Source of the DNA: Paludibacteraceae bacterium | GTDB taxonomy: Bacteria > Bacteroidota > Bacteroidia > Bacteroidales > Paludibacteraceae | Assembly: GCA_016285885.1 (NCBI GenBank) | Contig: JAEERP010000002.1 | Location: 342,572-406,571, forward strand | Direction of reading: 5' to 3' | Length of the DNA stretch: 64,000 bases | Part shown: in pieces, positions 25,070-34,966 of the stretch | Layout of the letters: each line of letters opens with the position of its first letter | Numbering within the stretch: the stretch's first letter is position 1 | The notes under the pieces: generated by a model | Database searches by the model: none | What the model was told of the DNA's origin: nothing | The model's input: only the letters and a program-made list of their open reading frames with translations | Translations under genes and position numbers: made by a program

Positions 25070-28000
25070 CTATTTCACCGTCCTTGGCGTATACCCGAAG
25101 AACTCCTTGAATTTCCTTGTGAAATAGGCTGGGTCGGTGAATCCACATTCGTAGGCTATTTCGTTGATTTGCAATCCGTCCTTGTTCTCCTTCAGAAGGG
25201 CGAGCGCTGCGTTCAGACGGTACTCGACGAGTATCTCGATCGGGGTCTTCCCTGTGATGGATTTTATCTTCCTGGCTAATGTCGATTGGCTCACGTTGAG
25301 CGTTTCCGCCAGGGTCTCGATGGAGAAGTTGCTCTCCTTGTAGTTCTTGGCGATTTCGTCCACCATCCTCTGCAGGAATGGATTCATCTTCTCCTCTTTC
25401 TCCTCTTCTCCCTCTTTCCTGGCTCCTTCCTCCTTCTCACTTTCCGAGGACAACGTACCGATATTTTGTTGCAGGATGCGTATCTGTTGCTTCCTGCGGT
25501 TGCTCAGGATATTGTTGATTTTGATAAGTAACTCGTTTGAACTGAATGGCTTAGGTATGTAGTCCACTGCACCGGTCAGGAGTCCCATCAGGCGGTCTGA
25601 CTCGTCTGTCTTGGCGGATAGGAAGAGGAGTGGCACACCGTAGAGGTTGTCCATCTTGGCCATCTCTCGGCTCATCTCTATACCATTCATCTCTGGCATC
25701 TCCACATCGCTTAGGATGATGTCCAATTCGTTCTCCTTGGCTATGCTGAGCGCTTCGGCTCCGTTGCTGGCCGAGAGGACGGTCATGTGCCGCTCTAACG
25801 TGTGCTGGATGTTCTTCCGTATGAGCGGGTCGTCTTCCACGATCAGGACAGTGTTGCCGCCCAAAAGATCTTTGTCTATCAGGTGTTCGTCTCCTCCCTC
25901 CTCCTTGTGCAGGATGGCCTCCTCGGCTTTGCGCTCGGATGCTGGTACGGAGATGGTGATCTTGGTGCCTTGGCCGAGTTCGCTGGTGATCTCCATCTCT
26001 CCGTTGATGCGTTTGAGGTAGTCCTTGCAGAGCCCTAATCCGAGGCCGGAGCCTTTCTCTTCCTGCGTTCCCAGGGTGCTTTGCACGTGTCCGTTGTTGC
26101 GGATCTGCTCCAACGTCTCTTGGCTCATGCCGACACCGTTGTCTTCGACGCTGACGTATATCTTCCCTGCGCTTTGCCATGCCGTCAGGGCGATGCGACC
26201 TCCCTTCGGGGTGAATTTGACAGCGTTGGTGATGAGGTTGCGGATGATGGTGCTGAACATCCTGGAGTCGACGTATGCGCAATTCTCTGTCTGCGAGGTG
26301 ACGTCGAGCGTCTGTTCCTTGCTGCGGATGAGTCCGCCTAAGAGCAATCCTAAGTTCTGCAGCGTGTTGCCCACGTTGACATCCTCGTGCTTGCACTCTA
26401 TCTCCTCTTTCTTGGCTTTCGCCCATTCGAGGAGGCGTACCATCTCGTTCTGGAGCGTCTCCGCGGATTGGTGCACGTCCCGCAACGTCTTTTTGTATTC
26501 GTTGTCCGCCTCGATCTCCTTGTTGTTCAACTGCTCCAACGTGCCCACGATGGCGAACATCGGGTTCTTCAGGTCATGGGCGATGACGGAGATGAGCCGG
26601 TCTTTGTCTTGCAGCACTAAACGGAGCTCGGCGTTCTTCTCGTCTAACTCGTGGGTGCGCTCCCTCACCTTTTCTTGCAGTTCGATCTGCTCTTTCTTCA
26701 GCCGCCTGATGCGCAGGTTGAGGATGGTGCCTATCAGTATGGCGAGTAGGAGGGAAGTGCCGATCTTGAACCAGATGGTCTGCCACCATGGCGGTAGTAC
26801 GGTGATTTGTACATCCCTCACCTCTGCGGATTCCTCTTCGCCTGATAGGTAGTTACGCACGTGTAGGATGTAGCTGCCTGATGGTATGAAGGAGAAGTTG
26901 ATGCCCCTGTCTGTGTTCACTTCTGTCCATTTGTCCGACAATCCTTCCAGCATGTACTCGCAGATAATCTCCTTGGGGAAGTAGTTCACGAGGTCTACTC
27001 GGAAGGTCAGGTCTGTTTGCCCGTATTTGACCGTCATCTCTTTGATGGAGCCATCCTCGTCGGTCTCCTGCTTGATGTCGGTCTCCCTGTATGGAATGCT
27101 GTTGACGGTCTCGCAGGTCACACCGAAGTGGTGTGTCTTGGCGCCTTCCCCTTTTTGGTTGAGGTTGACGACGATGAATCCCTCCTTGGTGCCGAAGAGT
27201 ATCCTTCCGTCTTTCAGGACGATGGAACCGTGGATGCGGAAACGTCCTGTTCCGCTGGCGTGAAACTCGTACGGATAGATGGCGTATTGCTTTCCTTTAA
27301 GGTCGATTCTGTATATGCCTTTGTTCCCTCGGGCTATGATTTCTCCGTTGGACAATAGTTCGAGGGAGAAGTAGTTGTCTTTCGGAATGAAGTCCAGCGT
27401 GTCGCAGTGCTCTCCGTTCTCAGAGAACTTCAGAATGATTTGGTCGCATCCCACGTAGAGGTTCCCCGCCTTGTCGCATGCGGCGTCGTTGATGCAGATC
27501 GGGTCGTGTGTCTTCTGCTTGGATATGTCTGCGATCAGAGGCTTCCGGTTGGTTCCGTTGACCCTCCAGATGGAGCGTGTGGTGACGATCCAGCGGGTTC
27601 CGTTGATGCCCTCCGTGACACCGTAGGTCCACATGTCATATTCGTTGCCGCCGAAAGGTAGCATGAACTTCTCCCAATGTCCGTCCGTTCTCCGCACATA
27701 GAGCCCGTCACCTCCCGTGCAGATCCATATCTCGTTGTTTTTCATGATATTGACGGAGAAGAAACAGCTGAGTGTGGATTTGAGTTCCTCGAATCGCTCT
27801 TGCTTGAAGGTCTTGCTTGCCGGGTCGTATATTTGGACGCCGCCGCCCCAAGTGGCTATCCATATCTTGCCGTTGTCCTCTTGTGCGATGCTGAGTGCGT
27901 TTTGGTTGTTTTCACCCGCTTTGCCTGGTATCTGTTCGAATGTCTTGAGGTCGTTGCTGATCCATGAGAGCCCGCCGCCATCGGATACGGCGTAGATGCC

Positions 28001-29107
28001 CCCCTCTTCGGTCTCGATGAAGTCGGAGCACATCTTTTCGGGGAAGGGGATGTCTTGTGACGACATGATCAGGTTGCTCTTGTTCTTTTTGTATCTCCAG
28101 ATTCCTGTGTTTTGGGTGCCGATCCATAGATCACCGTCTTTCGACTCTAGGATGCAATAGAGCTTGCTGATGACGTCGCTTGGGTATCCGGCTGGCTTGA
28201 TGTTCACGAAGTCGGTATTTTCCGACAACTCCTCGTCCGTGTACCATAGCCCGTTTCCGTCCGTGGTGAACCATATTCTGCCGGACCTGTCCCTCAGTAC
28301 GCTGGTGGTGTTGGAGAAAGGCAGCCTGATTCTCTCGGAACCAATGATTTGCCCGTCGTCCGCCAGGGTGTATTCGATCAGGTTGTTGGAAAAGCAGGTG
28401 ATGAGGAGATGATTTTTGTCGAGGGAGATGATTTTGCTGGCATACATCTCTCCTAAATCCAAGTTGTCCTTTCGGATGAGTTTTCCGTCGGGTTGTATGA
28501 TTTTCAGAGAGTTGTAGGTGCATATCCAGATGCGGTTGTTCGGGTCCACGTACATGGAACAGATGAATGTGTCCTTGGTCATCTCGTAAATCGGTGTTTC
28601 GGAGGTGAATATACCCGTCTCTTTGTTGTAGAGGTAGATGCCGCCGGACGTCCACATGTAGGTTTCTCCCTTGACGTTGGAGCAGAATCCTGAAATCTGT
28701 TTGTAGTAGGTCTTTTCAAACTCCTTGGGGGCGACAAAGAGGAAGGTGTCCTCGCAAGCGTCGTATTTCAGCGCCACACCGAGGTGGCTCCCGATGAGCA
28801 CGGAACCGTCCTTTTGTGTTGAGGCGCAGAAGAAGTCGCTGCGTAGGAGGGAAGGGTATTCCGCTTTCTCGAAACGTTTGAAACGGCTTCCGTCGAAACG
28901 TGAGAGCCCGTAGTCCGTGCACACCCAGATGTGCCCAAGAGAGTCTTCCGTCATGCCGTGCGTCATGTTGGATGATAGTCCTTCCGTCGCCGAATAACGC
29001 TCCATCCGTTCCATGCGCTGGCTGGTGCCTGCCCGTAGTTCAGGCATGCAGAGCATGAAGGCAATGAGGGTTGCCAATATGTGGACGAATGACTTCTTGA
29101 CAATCAT
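25070..29107 (-). CDS. Hybrid two-component system sensor/regulator (HTCS)
   Basis: This 1345-residue protein joins sensor, kinase and regulator in one chain. After a signal peptide (about 1-26) come beta-propeller repeats of the Reg_prop type (e.g. DSLGHIWVCTDYGLSRFDG, KDGDLWIGTQNTGIWRY) to about residue 690, a Y_Y_Y domain, and one membrane helix (near 775-800). The cytoplasmic part holds HisKA with the phospho-His in VIAHDLKNPMF, an ATPase domain (NLITNAVKF, VEDNGVGMS, GSGLGLGLC), a receiver with phospho-Asp in IILSDVEMPEMNG, and a C-terminal AraC DNA-binding domain (NEIAYECGFTDPAYFTRKFKEFF). Such proteins usually sense a glycan breakdown product and switch on a utilisation locus, but no SusC/SusD genes are in the window. 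A -7 match TATATTTG lies on its strand at 29137-29144. It is divergent to a CotH-type secreted protein gene. Confidence 0.96.
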   Translation of the reverse strand: MIVKKSFVHILATLIAFMLCMPELRAGTSQRMERMERYSATEGLSSNMTHGMTEDSLGHIWVCTDYGLSRFDGSRFKRFEKAEYPSLLRSDFFCASTQKDGSVLIGSHLGVALKYDACEDTFLFVAPKEFEKTYYKQISGFCSNVKGETYMWTSGGIYLYNKETGIFTSETPIYEMTKDTFICSMYVDPNNRIWICTYNSLKIIQPDGKLIRKDNLDLGEMYASKIISLDKNHLLITCFSNNLIEYTLADDGQIIGSERIRLPFSNTTSVLRDRSGRIWFTTDGNGLWYTDEELSENTDFVNIKPAGYPSDVISKLYCILESKDGDLWIGTQNTGIWRYKKNKSNLIMSSQDIPFPEKMCSDFIETEEGGIYAVSDGGGLSWISNDLKTFEQIPGKAGENNQNALSIAQEDNGKIWIATWGGGVQIYDPASKTFKQERFEELKSTLSCFFSVNIMKNNEIWICTGGDGLYVRRTDGHWEKFMLPFGGNEYDMWTYGVTEGINGTRWIVTTRSIWRVNGTNRKPLIADISKQKTHDPICINDAACDKAGNLYVGCDQIILKFSENGEHCDTLDFIPKDNYFSLELLSNGEIIARGNKGIYRIDLKGKQYAIYPYEFHASGTGRFRIHGSIVLKDGRILFGTKEGFIVVNLNQKGEGAKTHHFGVTCETVNSIPYRETDIKQETDEDGSIKEMTVKYGQTDLTFRVDLVNYFPKEIICEYMLEGLSDKWTEVNTDRGINFSFIPSGSYILHVRNYLSGEEESAEVRDVQITVLPPWWQTIWFKIGTSLLLAILIGTILNLRIRRLKKEQIELQEKVRERTHELDEKNAELRLVLQDKDRLISVIAHDLKNPMFAIVGTLEQLNNKEIEADNEYKKTLRDVHQSAETLQNEMVRLLEWAKAKKEEIECKHEDVNVGNTLQNLGLLLGGLIRSKEQTLDVTSQTENCAYVDSRMFSTIIRNLITNAVKFTPKGGRIALTAWQSAGKIYVSVEDNGVGMSQETLEQIRNNGHVQSTLGTQEEKGSGLGLGLCKDYLKRINGEMEITSELGQGTKITISVPASERKAEEAILHKEEGGDEHLIDKDLLGGNTVLIVEDDPLIRKNIQHTLERHMTVLSASNGAEALSIAKENELDIILSDVEMPEMNGIEMSREMAKMDNLYGVPLLFLSAKTDESDRLMGLLTGAVDYIPKPFSSNELLIKINNILSNRRKQQIRILQQNIGTLSSESEKEEGARKEGEEEKEEKMNPFLQRMVDEIAKNYKESNFSIETLAETLNVSQSTLARKIKSITGKTPIEILVEYRLNAALALLKENKDGLQINEIAYECGFTDPAYFTRKFKEFFGYTPRTVK

Positions 29108-29349
29108 TTAGCCTGTGTTTTTCGGTTTTAGCGTTGCAAATATACACTTTTTCATTGGAATATATTGCCGAACTTCTCTTTTTTGTGATGGAGGGGCTTC
29201 ATCCAGAAATGATGAATCTTGCCGAATCATTACTTGTTCCGAAGAAAAATATTGCTTAGATATTTTATTGGCAATTGGATAAAAGGATTATCTTTATGGA
29301 GATTTTTGATTGTTTTCGGTGTCTTGCTGTTTGTCGGTCGGCCACCGTA

Positions 29350-29371
29350 GAGACGCAAAGCATCGCGTCTC
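29350..29371. repeat. Palindromic repeat GAGACGC...GCGTCTC
   Basis: A 7-bp stem with an 8-base loop (AAAGCATC) lies in the divergent region between the HTCS and CotH genes. It resembles the 22-bp palindrome at 4902-4923 and seems to be a dispersed repeat. The rest of the 336-base gap holds the two promoter regions and no gene. Confidence 0.55.
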
Positions 29372-29443
29372 CACAAATGGATTTGAAATATATTCAAAGG
29401 TCTCACGAAATGAATTTTTAGAACCTGCCTTAATTTGGACAAT

Positions 29444-32400
29444 ATGAGGAGATTTGTACTATTTCAAATATTGCTATGGGTGCTGTGCGTTTCAAATGGA
29501 TTGGCTGGAATTCGCATCACGGAAATCATGACGAACAATGTCGCTACGGTTGTCAGTGATAAATACAACTATGACGGTTATGTGGAGTTCTATAACGATG
29601 GAGCCGCCGTCGACCTGAAGGGCTGGACTGTGGTCAACGAGAAGGAGGGCCAGACGGATTGGAGCGTGGTGCTGGACTCTTCCCATGTCATACCCAACGG
29701 TTATTCCTTGCTGTTTTTCGGCGATGAGGAGTCGGGTAGTGCGTCTGCCATGCGTGTCCATCCTCGTTACGCTGGTAGCGTGGGTCATAAACTCTCTACG
29801 GATAGGGGGATGATTTCTTTCTCAAACGGTGGCGAAACGCTGGAGTTGCCTTACCCGAAACAATATCCGCACATCGCCTATTGCGAGGATGGTTTTATGC
29901 ACCCTACGCCTGGTGAACCGAACGACGAGTTGGTGACGTCTATCTCTGATCGGGTGACGAAACCCTTGTTCAAGAGCGGGAAGCCTGGATTGTATGATGG
30001 TGCGTTGAGCGTCGAACTGGATTGCGAAACGGAGGACGCGCAGATCTATTACACCCTGAATGGCGACGTGCCTACTCCTGAGACCGGCACGAAGTATGAG
30101 GGTGCCATCTCGATCGAACAGACTACCGTCGTGCGCGTGAGGGCATATATGGAGGATATGTTGTTCAGCGAGATCCTTACGGGCTCTTTCATCCTCCCTG
30201 ATAAGTTTTATGAGGCTTGCAAAGGGGCGGGGAGTAGGCTCCCTGTCGTCTCCCTCTCCGCCAACAACGGGGATGTCTTTGGCGATAGCCTCGGAATATA
30301 TGTGGAGGGAACTAACGGATCTTTGGGTGGTTGCTATGATTTTCCCGCCAACTATAACCGGGAGTGGATGCGCTCTGCCAATTTTGAATATATGCTGGAC
30401 GGGGAAGTGGTGGATAATCAGGAGGTTGAGATTGGTGTCTATGGCGGATGTACAAGGATCCATGTGGCGAAGAGCTTGAAGATCAAGGCGAATAAACGGT
30501 CGGGAAAGGCTAAGATGCAGTACGACAACTTCTTCCCTGCGCGTGATTACAAGAAGTATAAGAGCCTTGCCTTGCGCAATGGTGGAAATGGTTACTCGTA
30601 TGTCCAGCCTCGATGGAGGGATATGTTTATCCAAAGCCTAGGCGAAGGAATGAACCTGGATAGACAGATGGCTCAGCCTGTGGCGTTCTATCTGAATGGT
30701 ATCTTCTATGGCATGATGATCCTGACGGAGCGCACCAATGAGGATTACGTCTACCACAACTATGGACTGGACGAGGACGAAATTGATTTCTTGGGCGTGG
30801 GTTATGTGTGTGAGGCGGGTACGAAGGATGCCTACAATAAGATGATTGACTACGTCAGCAAGAGTTATGCGAACGATGATTTCTATGACCATTTGTCGAC
30901 GATGATGGATATTGATGAATATATTGACTATCAGATCCTTGAACAATACGTCGGCAATACGGATTGGGTCTCTAATAACATCAAAATGTGGAGGAAACAT
31001 GATGGCGGCAGGTTCCGTTGGATTCTCTATGACACGGATTTCGGCTTGTCCAAGGCGACCTCTGTGGACAAGGACATGATTAAGTTCGCCACGGAGGAGA
31101 AGGGTGTCGAGGCGATGTGGGTGCTGCTCAGGTCTTGCCTCAGGAACGAAGACTTCCGCTGGCAGTTCTTGGACCAATACCTTGACCGGCTGAAGAACCA
31201 GTTCACTGATGAGCGGATTGACACGAAGCTCGACTCCATCTGGGATTTGACGAGGCTTGACATGTGTGCGACGATTAAGAATTCAGCTTTCTTGGACGCT
31301 CCCGGCAACCCGAGCGCTTTCGATGAGACGGTGGAGCAGATGCGTTCCTTCGCCAAGGAGCGGAAAGCGTATGTCGTAGACCAACTGAAGGAGAGGTTCG
31401 GCTTGGGGAATGATTCCGTGATTGTAAAGATTAGAACCGTCTTCCCTGATGATGAGTCGCCTGATTTTAAATTCCTTCTGAACAAAAGGGAGTTTAACTC
31501 TTCGAAATACAATGCCTGGCGCTATTCCGGGGAGCGGGTGAAGGTCGAACCGATTGTCCCTGCTGGCTATAGGATACAAAGGTGGAACCTCAACGATACG
31601 ACGGTCAGGAACGATGACAACAGCAAGTACCTCGGTGGGGCGCTGACTGCCTGTGCGAAGGGGAATGAGCTGAAGGTCACGATGTTCTTTGAACATGACC
31701 CTAATTGTGTGGAGCCGTCGGATCTTTACTTGAATGAGGTCTGCGCATCCAATACGACGCTTGCCGATGAGAAGGGTGAATACCCGGATTGGATTGAGGT
31801 GTACAATGGTGGAGATAGAGACGTGGATTTGGCCGGAATGGTCGTCGAAAACGTGACGAAGGAGGTGAAATGTACCATCCCTAAGGGGTCCACGGAGACG
31901 GTGGTGCCTGCTCATGAATATAAACTGCTTTGGGCGGATAAGGCGCCTGAGAAGGGTCCGCTGCATCTGAATTTCAAGCTAGGTGTCTCCGCTGCGGAAA
32001 CTATTACGTTAACTGCTTTTTACAGGGGTGACGAGATCCTTTTGGACTCAATCGCTTATGAGCCTCACGGAACGGATGAGTCGTTCGGTCGAGTGCGTGA
32101 CGGACTCTCCGACATGACCATTTTCGGAATCTGTGTAGACGCTGACGGGGACACGATGCGCACCGCGACGCCTCTCGCCCCTAATGGTAGCCAGACTTGC
32201 GAGACCGTCTTTGTGGAGGAGATATTGGGCGAGGAATCTATGGCCCAAATTTATGTGCATGGCCAAACCATATCCTTGCGGAATGTGGAGAAAGGTGAAC
32301 TGATTGAAGTCTTTTCCACCGTGGGGACTATGGTCGCTAAGGAGACGGCGGCTTCTGATGCGGTGGATATCGTTATCCCTGTCCCTGGGGTCTATATCGT

Positions 32401-32455
32401 CAAGGTCGGGACGAAATGTGGCATCGTCTATATAAGCACGAAAACATTGCATTAA
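29444..32455 (+). CDS. Secreted CotH-like kinase protein with lamin-tail domains and T9SS-type C terminus
   Basis: A 1003-residue exported protein. Order of parts: signal peptide (about 1-22); lamin-tail-like domain (GIRITEIMTNN ... WTVVNE, to about 155); chitobiase-C-terminal-like Ig fold (PGLYDGALSVELDCETEDAQ, about 185-255); CotH-like kinase domain (about 260-640, with VAFYLNGIFYGMMILTERTN and RWILYDTDFGLS holding probable nucleotide/metal residues); a second lamin-tail domain (LYLNEVCASNTTLADEKGEY); and a final domain ending GVYIVKVGTKCGIVYI, like the type IX secretion signal. CotH family proteins phosphorylate other proteins in spore coats; the role in Bacteroidota is unknown. The gene stands divergent to the HTCS gene. 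ATG 29444 (MRRFVLF) is favoured over 29435. Confidence 0.87.
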   Translation: MRRFVLFQILLWVLCVSNGLAGIRITEIMTNNVATVVSDKYNYDGYVEFYNDGAAVDLKGWTVVNEKEGQTDWSVVLDSSHVIPNGYSLLFFGDEESGSASAMRVHPRYAGSVGHKLSTDRGMISFSNGGETLELPYPKQYPHIAYCEDGFMHPTPGEPNDELVTSISDRVTKPLFKSGKPGLYDGALSVELDCETEDAQIYYTLNGDVPTPETGTKYEGAISIEQTTVVRVRAYMEDMLFSEILTGSFILPDKFYEACKGAGSRLPVVSLSANNGDVFGDSLGIYVEGTNGSLGGCYDFPANYNREWMRSANFEYMLDGEVVDNQEVEIGVYGGCTRIHVAKSLKIKANKRSGKAKMQYDNFFPARDYKKYKSLALRNGGNGYSYVQPRWRDMFIQSLGEGMNLDRQMAQPVAFYLNGIFYGMMILTERTNEDYVYHNYGLDEDEIDFLGVGYVCEAGTKDAYNKMIDYVSKSYANDDFYDHLSTMMDIDEYIDYQILEQYVGNTDWVSNNIKMWRKHDGGRFRWILYDTDFGLSKATSVDKDMIKFATEEKGVEAMWVLLRSCLRNEDFRWQFLDQYLDRLKNQFTDERIDTKLDSIWDLTRLDMCATIKNSAFLDAPGNPSAFDETVEQMRSFAKERKAYVVDQLKERFGLGNDSVIVKIRTVFPDDESPDFKFLLNKREFNSSKYNAWRYSGERVKVEPIVPAGYRIQRWNLNDTTVRNDDNSKYLGGALTACAKGNELKVTMFFEHDPNCVEPSDLYLNEVCASNTTLADEKGEYPDWIEVYNGGDRDVDLAGMVVENVTKEVKCTIPKGSTETVVPAHEYKLLWADKAPEKGPLHLNFKLGVSAAETITLTAFYRGDEILLDSIAYEPHGTDESFGRVRDGLSDMTIFGICVDADGDTMRTATPLAPNGSQTCETVFVEEILGEESMAQIYVHGQTISLRNVEKGELIEVFSTVGTMVAKETAASDAVDIVIPVPGVYIVKVGTKCGIVYISTKTLH

Positions 32456-32646
32456 GTTGTGGAATCGTAAGGGGTTAAGAGCCAGCTCGTTTGACCCTTT
32501 TTTCGTCTTTTTTTGGCGTATCCGCCGAGAAATTTATCTTCTCAAATGTTGGTTTTTTCGAAAATTTATTTATATATTTACGAATACATGTTTGTAAGGT
32601 GTTTACGTAATAAGGTGTTTAAAAGGTGTTTTTAAAAAGGAATCGC

Positions 32647-33483
32647 ATGAAAAAAAGTTTGTTTTTGTGGGGCTTATTGTCCTTGTTTGTTTTGACGGAA
32701 TGTCAAGAAGAGCAGAAAAGTGTACCTAATGCGATGGGATTGAAAGGAAACGTGAAAACGCTTCATTCCCAGACGTATGATGCAAGCGTTGTGTTTGATA
32801 ACGTGATGGAGGAACGTATATGGAACGAGTTCTACAACTTTAACCGTAATGGAGGTCTTACCGAGCAACGATCTTATGACATTGACAATCGCTTGAGCAG
32901 CCGCAGCGTGCATAAGTACGAGAACGGTATCTGTGTGAAGGAGACTAACTTCAATCAGGAGGGAGAGGTCTCTGGTGTCAACGTGAATGTCTATGACGGC
33001 GAAGGAAACAAGAAGGAGGAGGTGCGCCATGACGAGAACGGTAATGTCTCCGACCTCTATACGTATGAGTATGACCGTAATGGTAGACAGAGCGAGTACA
33101 GACATACCCGCGCGAATGGCGAATTGGTATTCAAGCGTGTGTATGGCTATGACGAGAAGGGTAATCTGACCTCAGAAACGGACTATAATGAGAAGAATGA
33201 GGAGGTGGTGAAGAAAGTGTCCGAGTACAACAGAAATGGCTTGCTGAAGGAGACTGGCCATTATTTCAATGGTGTGCTGGCCTATAAGATTTTGTATGAG
33301 TACGACGATAGGGGCTACCTGATCTCTTCCCTGACCATCCCGTATGGCGACAAGTACTTGGCTGAGGCTAAATGTGTGTATGAATATGACGACCATGGCA
33401 ACTGGGTGACGGAGACGATCTATGACGTTAAGAAAGATCAGGTCCGTTTCATCACAAGACGTGAGATCGTCTATTATGAGTGA
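32647..33483 (+). CDS. YD-repeat-like lipoprotein
   Basis: A 278-residue lipoprotein with signal peptide MKKSLFLWGLLSLFVLTEC. The mature part is a chain of beta-strand repeats of about 20 residues of the type YEYDRNGRQSEYRHTRANGE / YGYDEKGNLTSETDYNEKNE. These resemble RHS/YD repeats but the protein lacks the core and toxin tip of RHS proteins. Surface or periplasmic carbohydrate or protein binding is a guess. I start at ATG 32647, where the signal peptide begins; the frame is open 21 bases further upstream. A strong terminator follows, shared with the convergent zinc peptidase gene. Confidence 0.8.
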   Translation: MKKSLFLWGLLSLFVLTECQEEQKSVPNAMGLKGNVKTLHSQTYDASVVFDNVMEERIWNEFYNFNRNGGLTEQRSYDIDNRLSSRSVHKYENGICVKETNFNQEGEVSGVNVNVYDGEGNKKEEVRHDENGNVSDLYTYEYDRNGRQSEYRHTRANGELVFKRVYGYDEKGNLTSETDYNEKNEEVVKKVSEYNRNGLLKETGHYFNGVLAYKILYEYDDRGYLISSLTIPYGDKYLAEAKCVYEYDDHGNWVTETIYDVKKDQVRFITRREIVYYE

Positions 33484-33584
33484 TGAATCGTAGCTTTTCC
33501 GTCGGTGCACTCTATAACTATAAAAAGCAAATAGAATAAAAAACGCAAAGGAGTAGCTTCGTAAGGGGCTACTTTAAATAGAAC

Positions 33585-33627
33585 GGGGGTTGTCCAGTTT
33601 CCACTGAGCAACCCCCTCTTTTTTTGT
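33585..33627 (+). terminator. Terminator between convergent genes
   Basis: Stem GGGGGTTG / CAACCCCC (33585-33592, 33609-33616) with a 16-base loop is followed by TCTTTTTTT. It serves the rightward lipoprotein gene and may affect the leftward peptidase gene ending at 33642. Confidence 0.85.
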
Positions 33628-33641
33628 CTCTATCCTCTCGA

Positions 33642-34508
33642 TTATAGATCGCTATAAGGAAGTTCGAATAGTTTGTTTCCTTCGGAAATGTTAGCTCCGG
33701 TAGCACCCTTCTTCAGCCAGCGGGAACGTTGTGCGGAGGTTCCGTGGTTGAATGATTCTGGTACGGTGTAGCCTTGAGCCTGTTTCTGCAAATAGTCGTC
33801 TCCAATTCTTGAGGCGATGCTCAAACCCTCTTCGATGTCTCCATCTTCCAACGACTGGAATTTCTGGTGGTCGTTGTATGCCCAAACTCCTGCGAGAAAG
33901 TCTGCCTGCAACTCGAGACGCACGCTGTATTGGTTGGATTCAGTCTTGGAGACTTGGCTCATCTTCTGATGAACTTGACCGAGGATGCCCAACTCGTTCT
34001 GCACGTGGTGGCCCACCTCATGCGCGATGACGTATGCGTATGCGAAGTCGCCCGCTGTTCCGAATTGCGACTTCATTGTCGTGAAGAATTGTAAGTCAAT
34101 GTATACGGTTTGGTCTCCGGAACAATAGAACGGACCTGTGGATGCACTTGCAGCACCACAACCTGAGTTAACCGACCCATGGAACATGACGAGTTTCGGT
34201 GCGTGGTAGGTCTTGCCCATCTTCTGAAATTGATCTGTCCAGATATCCTCTGTGCCCGCCAAAATCTGGCTGGTGAATGTGGCCAACTCGTTCTCTTCCG
34301 CTGTTGGCTCGTATGAACTGTTGCCTCCGGATCCTGATGATTGAACCACTTGGAAACCTGTGGTTATCGCTTGACCTAGGTTGCCAGTCGTAAAGTAGGT
34401 GATGGCTGCGATCAATAAGGCTCCGCCTATTCCTAAGCCTGCCTTCCCTGCACCGCTTTTTCGGCGGTCGTCCACATTGGAACTTTCTCTTCTTCCGTTT
34501 AATCTCAT
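33642..34508 (-). CDS. Neutral zinc metallopeptidase (YpfJ family)
   Basis: A 288-residue protein of the putative neutral zinc metallopeptidase family. The basic N terminus (MRLNGRRESSNVDDRRKSG) precedes one membrane segment (about 26-46), and the zinc motif HEVGH is in YVIAHEVGHHVQNELG (about 163-178). Family blocks MFHGSVNSGCGAASASTGPF and CSGDQTVYIDLQFF come before it. It should be anchored in the inner membrane with the catalytic domain in the periplasm. On its strand TATCTTTG (34531-34538) is a good -7 box and puts the transcript start near 34525, about 17 nt before the ATG. Confidence 0.93.
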   Translation of the reverse strand: MRLNGRRESSNVDDRRKSGAGKAGLGIGGALLIAAITYFTTGNLGQAITTGFQVVQSSGSGGNSSYEPTAEENELATFTSQILAGTEDIWTDQFQKMGKTYHAPKLVMFHGSVNSGCGAASASTGPFYCSGDQTVYIDLQFFTTMKSQFGTAGDFAYAYVIAHEVGHHVQNELGILGQVHQKMSQVSKTESNQYSVRLELQADFLAGVWAYNDHQKFQSLEDGDIEEGLSIASRIGDDYLQKQAQGYTVPESFNHGTSAQRSRWLKKGATGANISEGNKLFELPYSDL

Positions 34509-34645
34509 GTCGTTTAGTTTTAAAGTTTCGCAAAGATAAAAATTTATTCTAATCGGTGGTTTCTTGCTTTATTTTTTTGAGGGGAATGATGCTCTGTTTC
34601 CTCATCAGACCTTATCTGCAAATCGTTGAACCTGAGGATAGAAGG

Positions 34646-34966
34646 TCATGCTTTCTTCTTTTTCTTCACCTCCGGCAATTCGTCGTACATGGACGTGATC
34701 AGATCCTCAAGGAAATCACGGTTGTCCACATTGTCCACCAACAGCATCTCCTTCGCACCCTCGTAGGGCAGTTGGTAGGGCGCCTCTGGCATTCTTTCAC
34801 GCGCCGCCTTTACTGGCTTCACGAGGAAACGGTCGTCGTAGATGCCCCCGATGACTTTGTCACGGTAGTAAAGGATGTATTCGCCCATCATCTGACGGGA
34901 AGCGATTTCTGGCAGTCCTGAGAGCTGTTCGAGGATGAAGTCTGCGTAGGATTTAGAGGTCGGCAT
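34646..34966 (-). CDS. TfoX/Sxy N-terminal domain protein
   Basis: A 106-residue cytoplasmic protein with the TfoX N-terminal pattern: LSGLPEIASRQMMGEYILYYRDKVIGGIYDDRFLVK and PYQLPYEGAKEML. In Gammaproteobacteria such proteins regulate competence; in Bacteroidota the function is unknown and the C-terminal domain is absent. The C-terminal lysine run (EVKKKKKA) is unusual. On its strand TATCTTTG (35024-35031) gives a promoter about 58 nt upstream. A single-gene transcript is likely. Confidence 0.9.
   Translation of the reverse strand: MPTSKSYADFILEQLSGLPEIASRQMMGEYILYYRDKVIGGIYDDRFLVKPVKAARERMPEAPYQLPYEGAKEMLLVDNVDNRDFLEDLITSMYDELPEVKKKKKA

Noticed and set aside
25551..26426. A 291-codon frame inside the HTCS kinase region
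   Set aside because: Product is Arg/Gln/Gly-rich and lies wholly inside the HTCS in another frame; the HTCS motifs are continuous across it.
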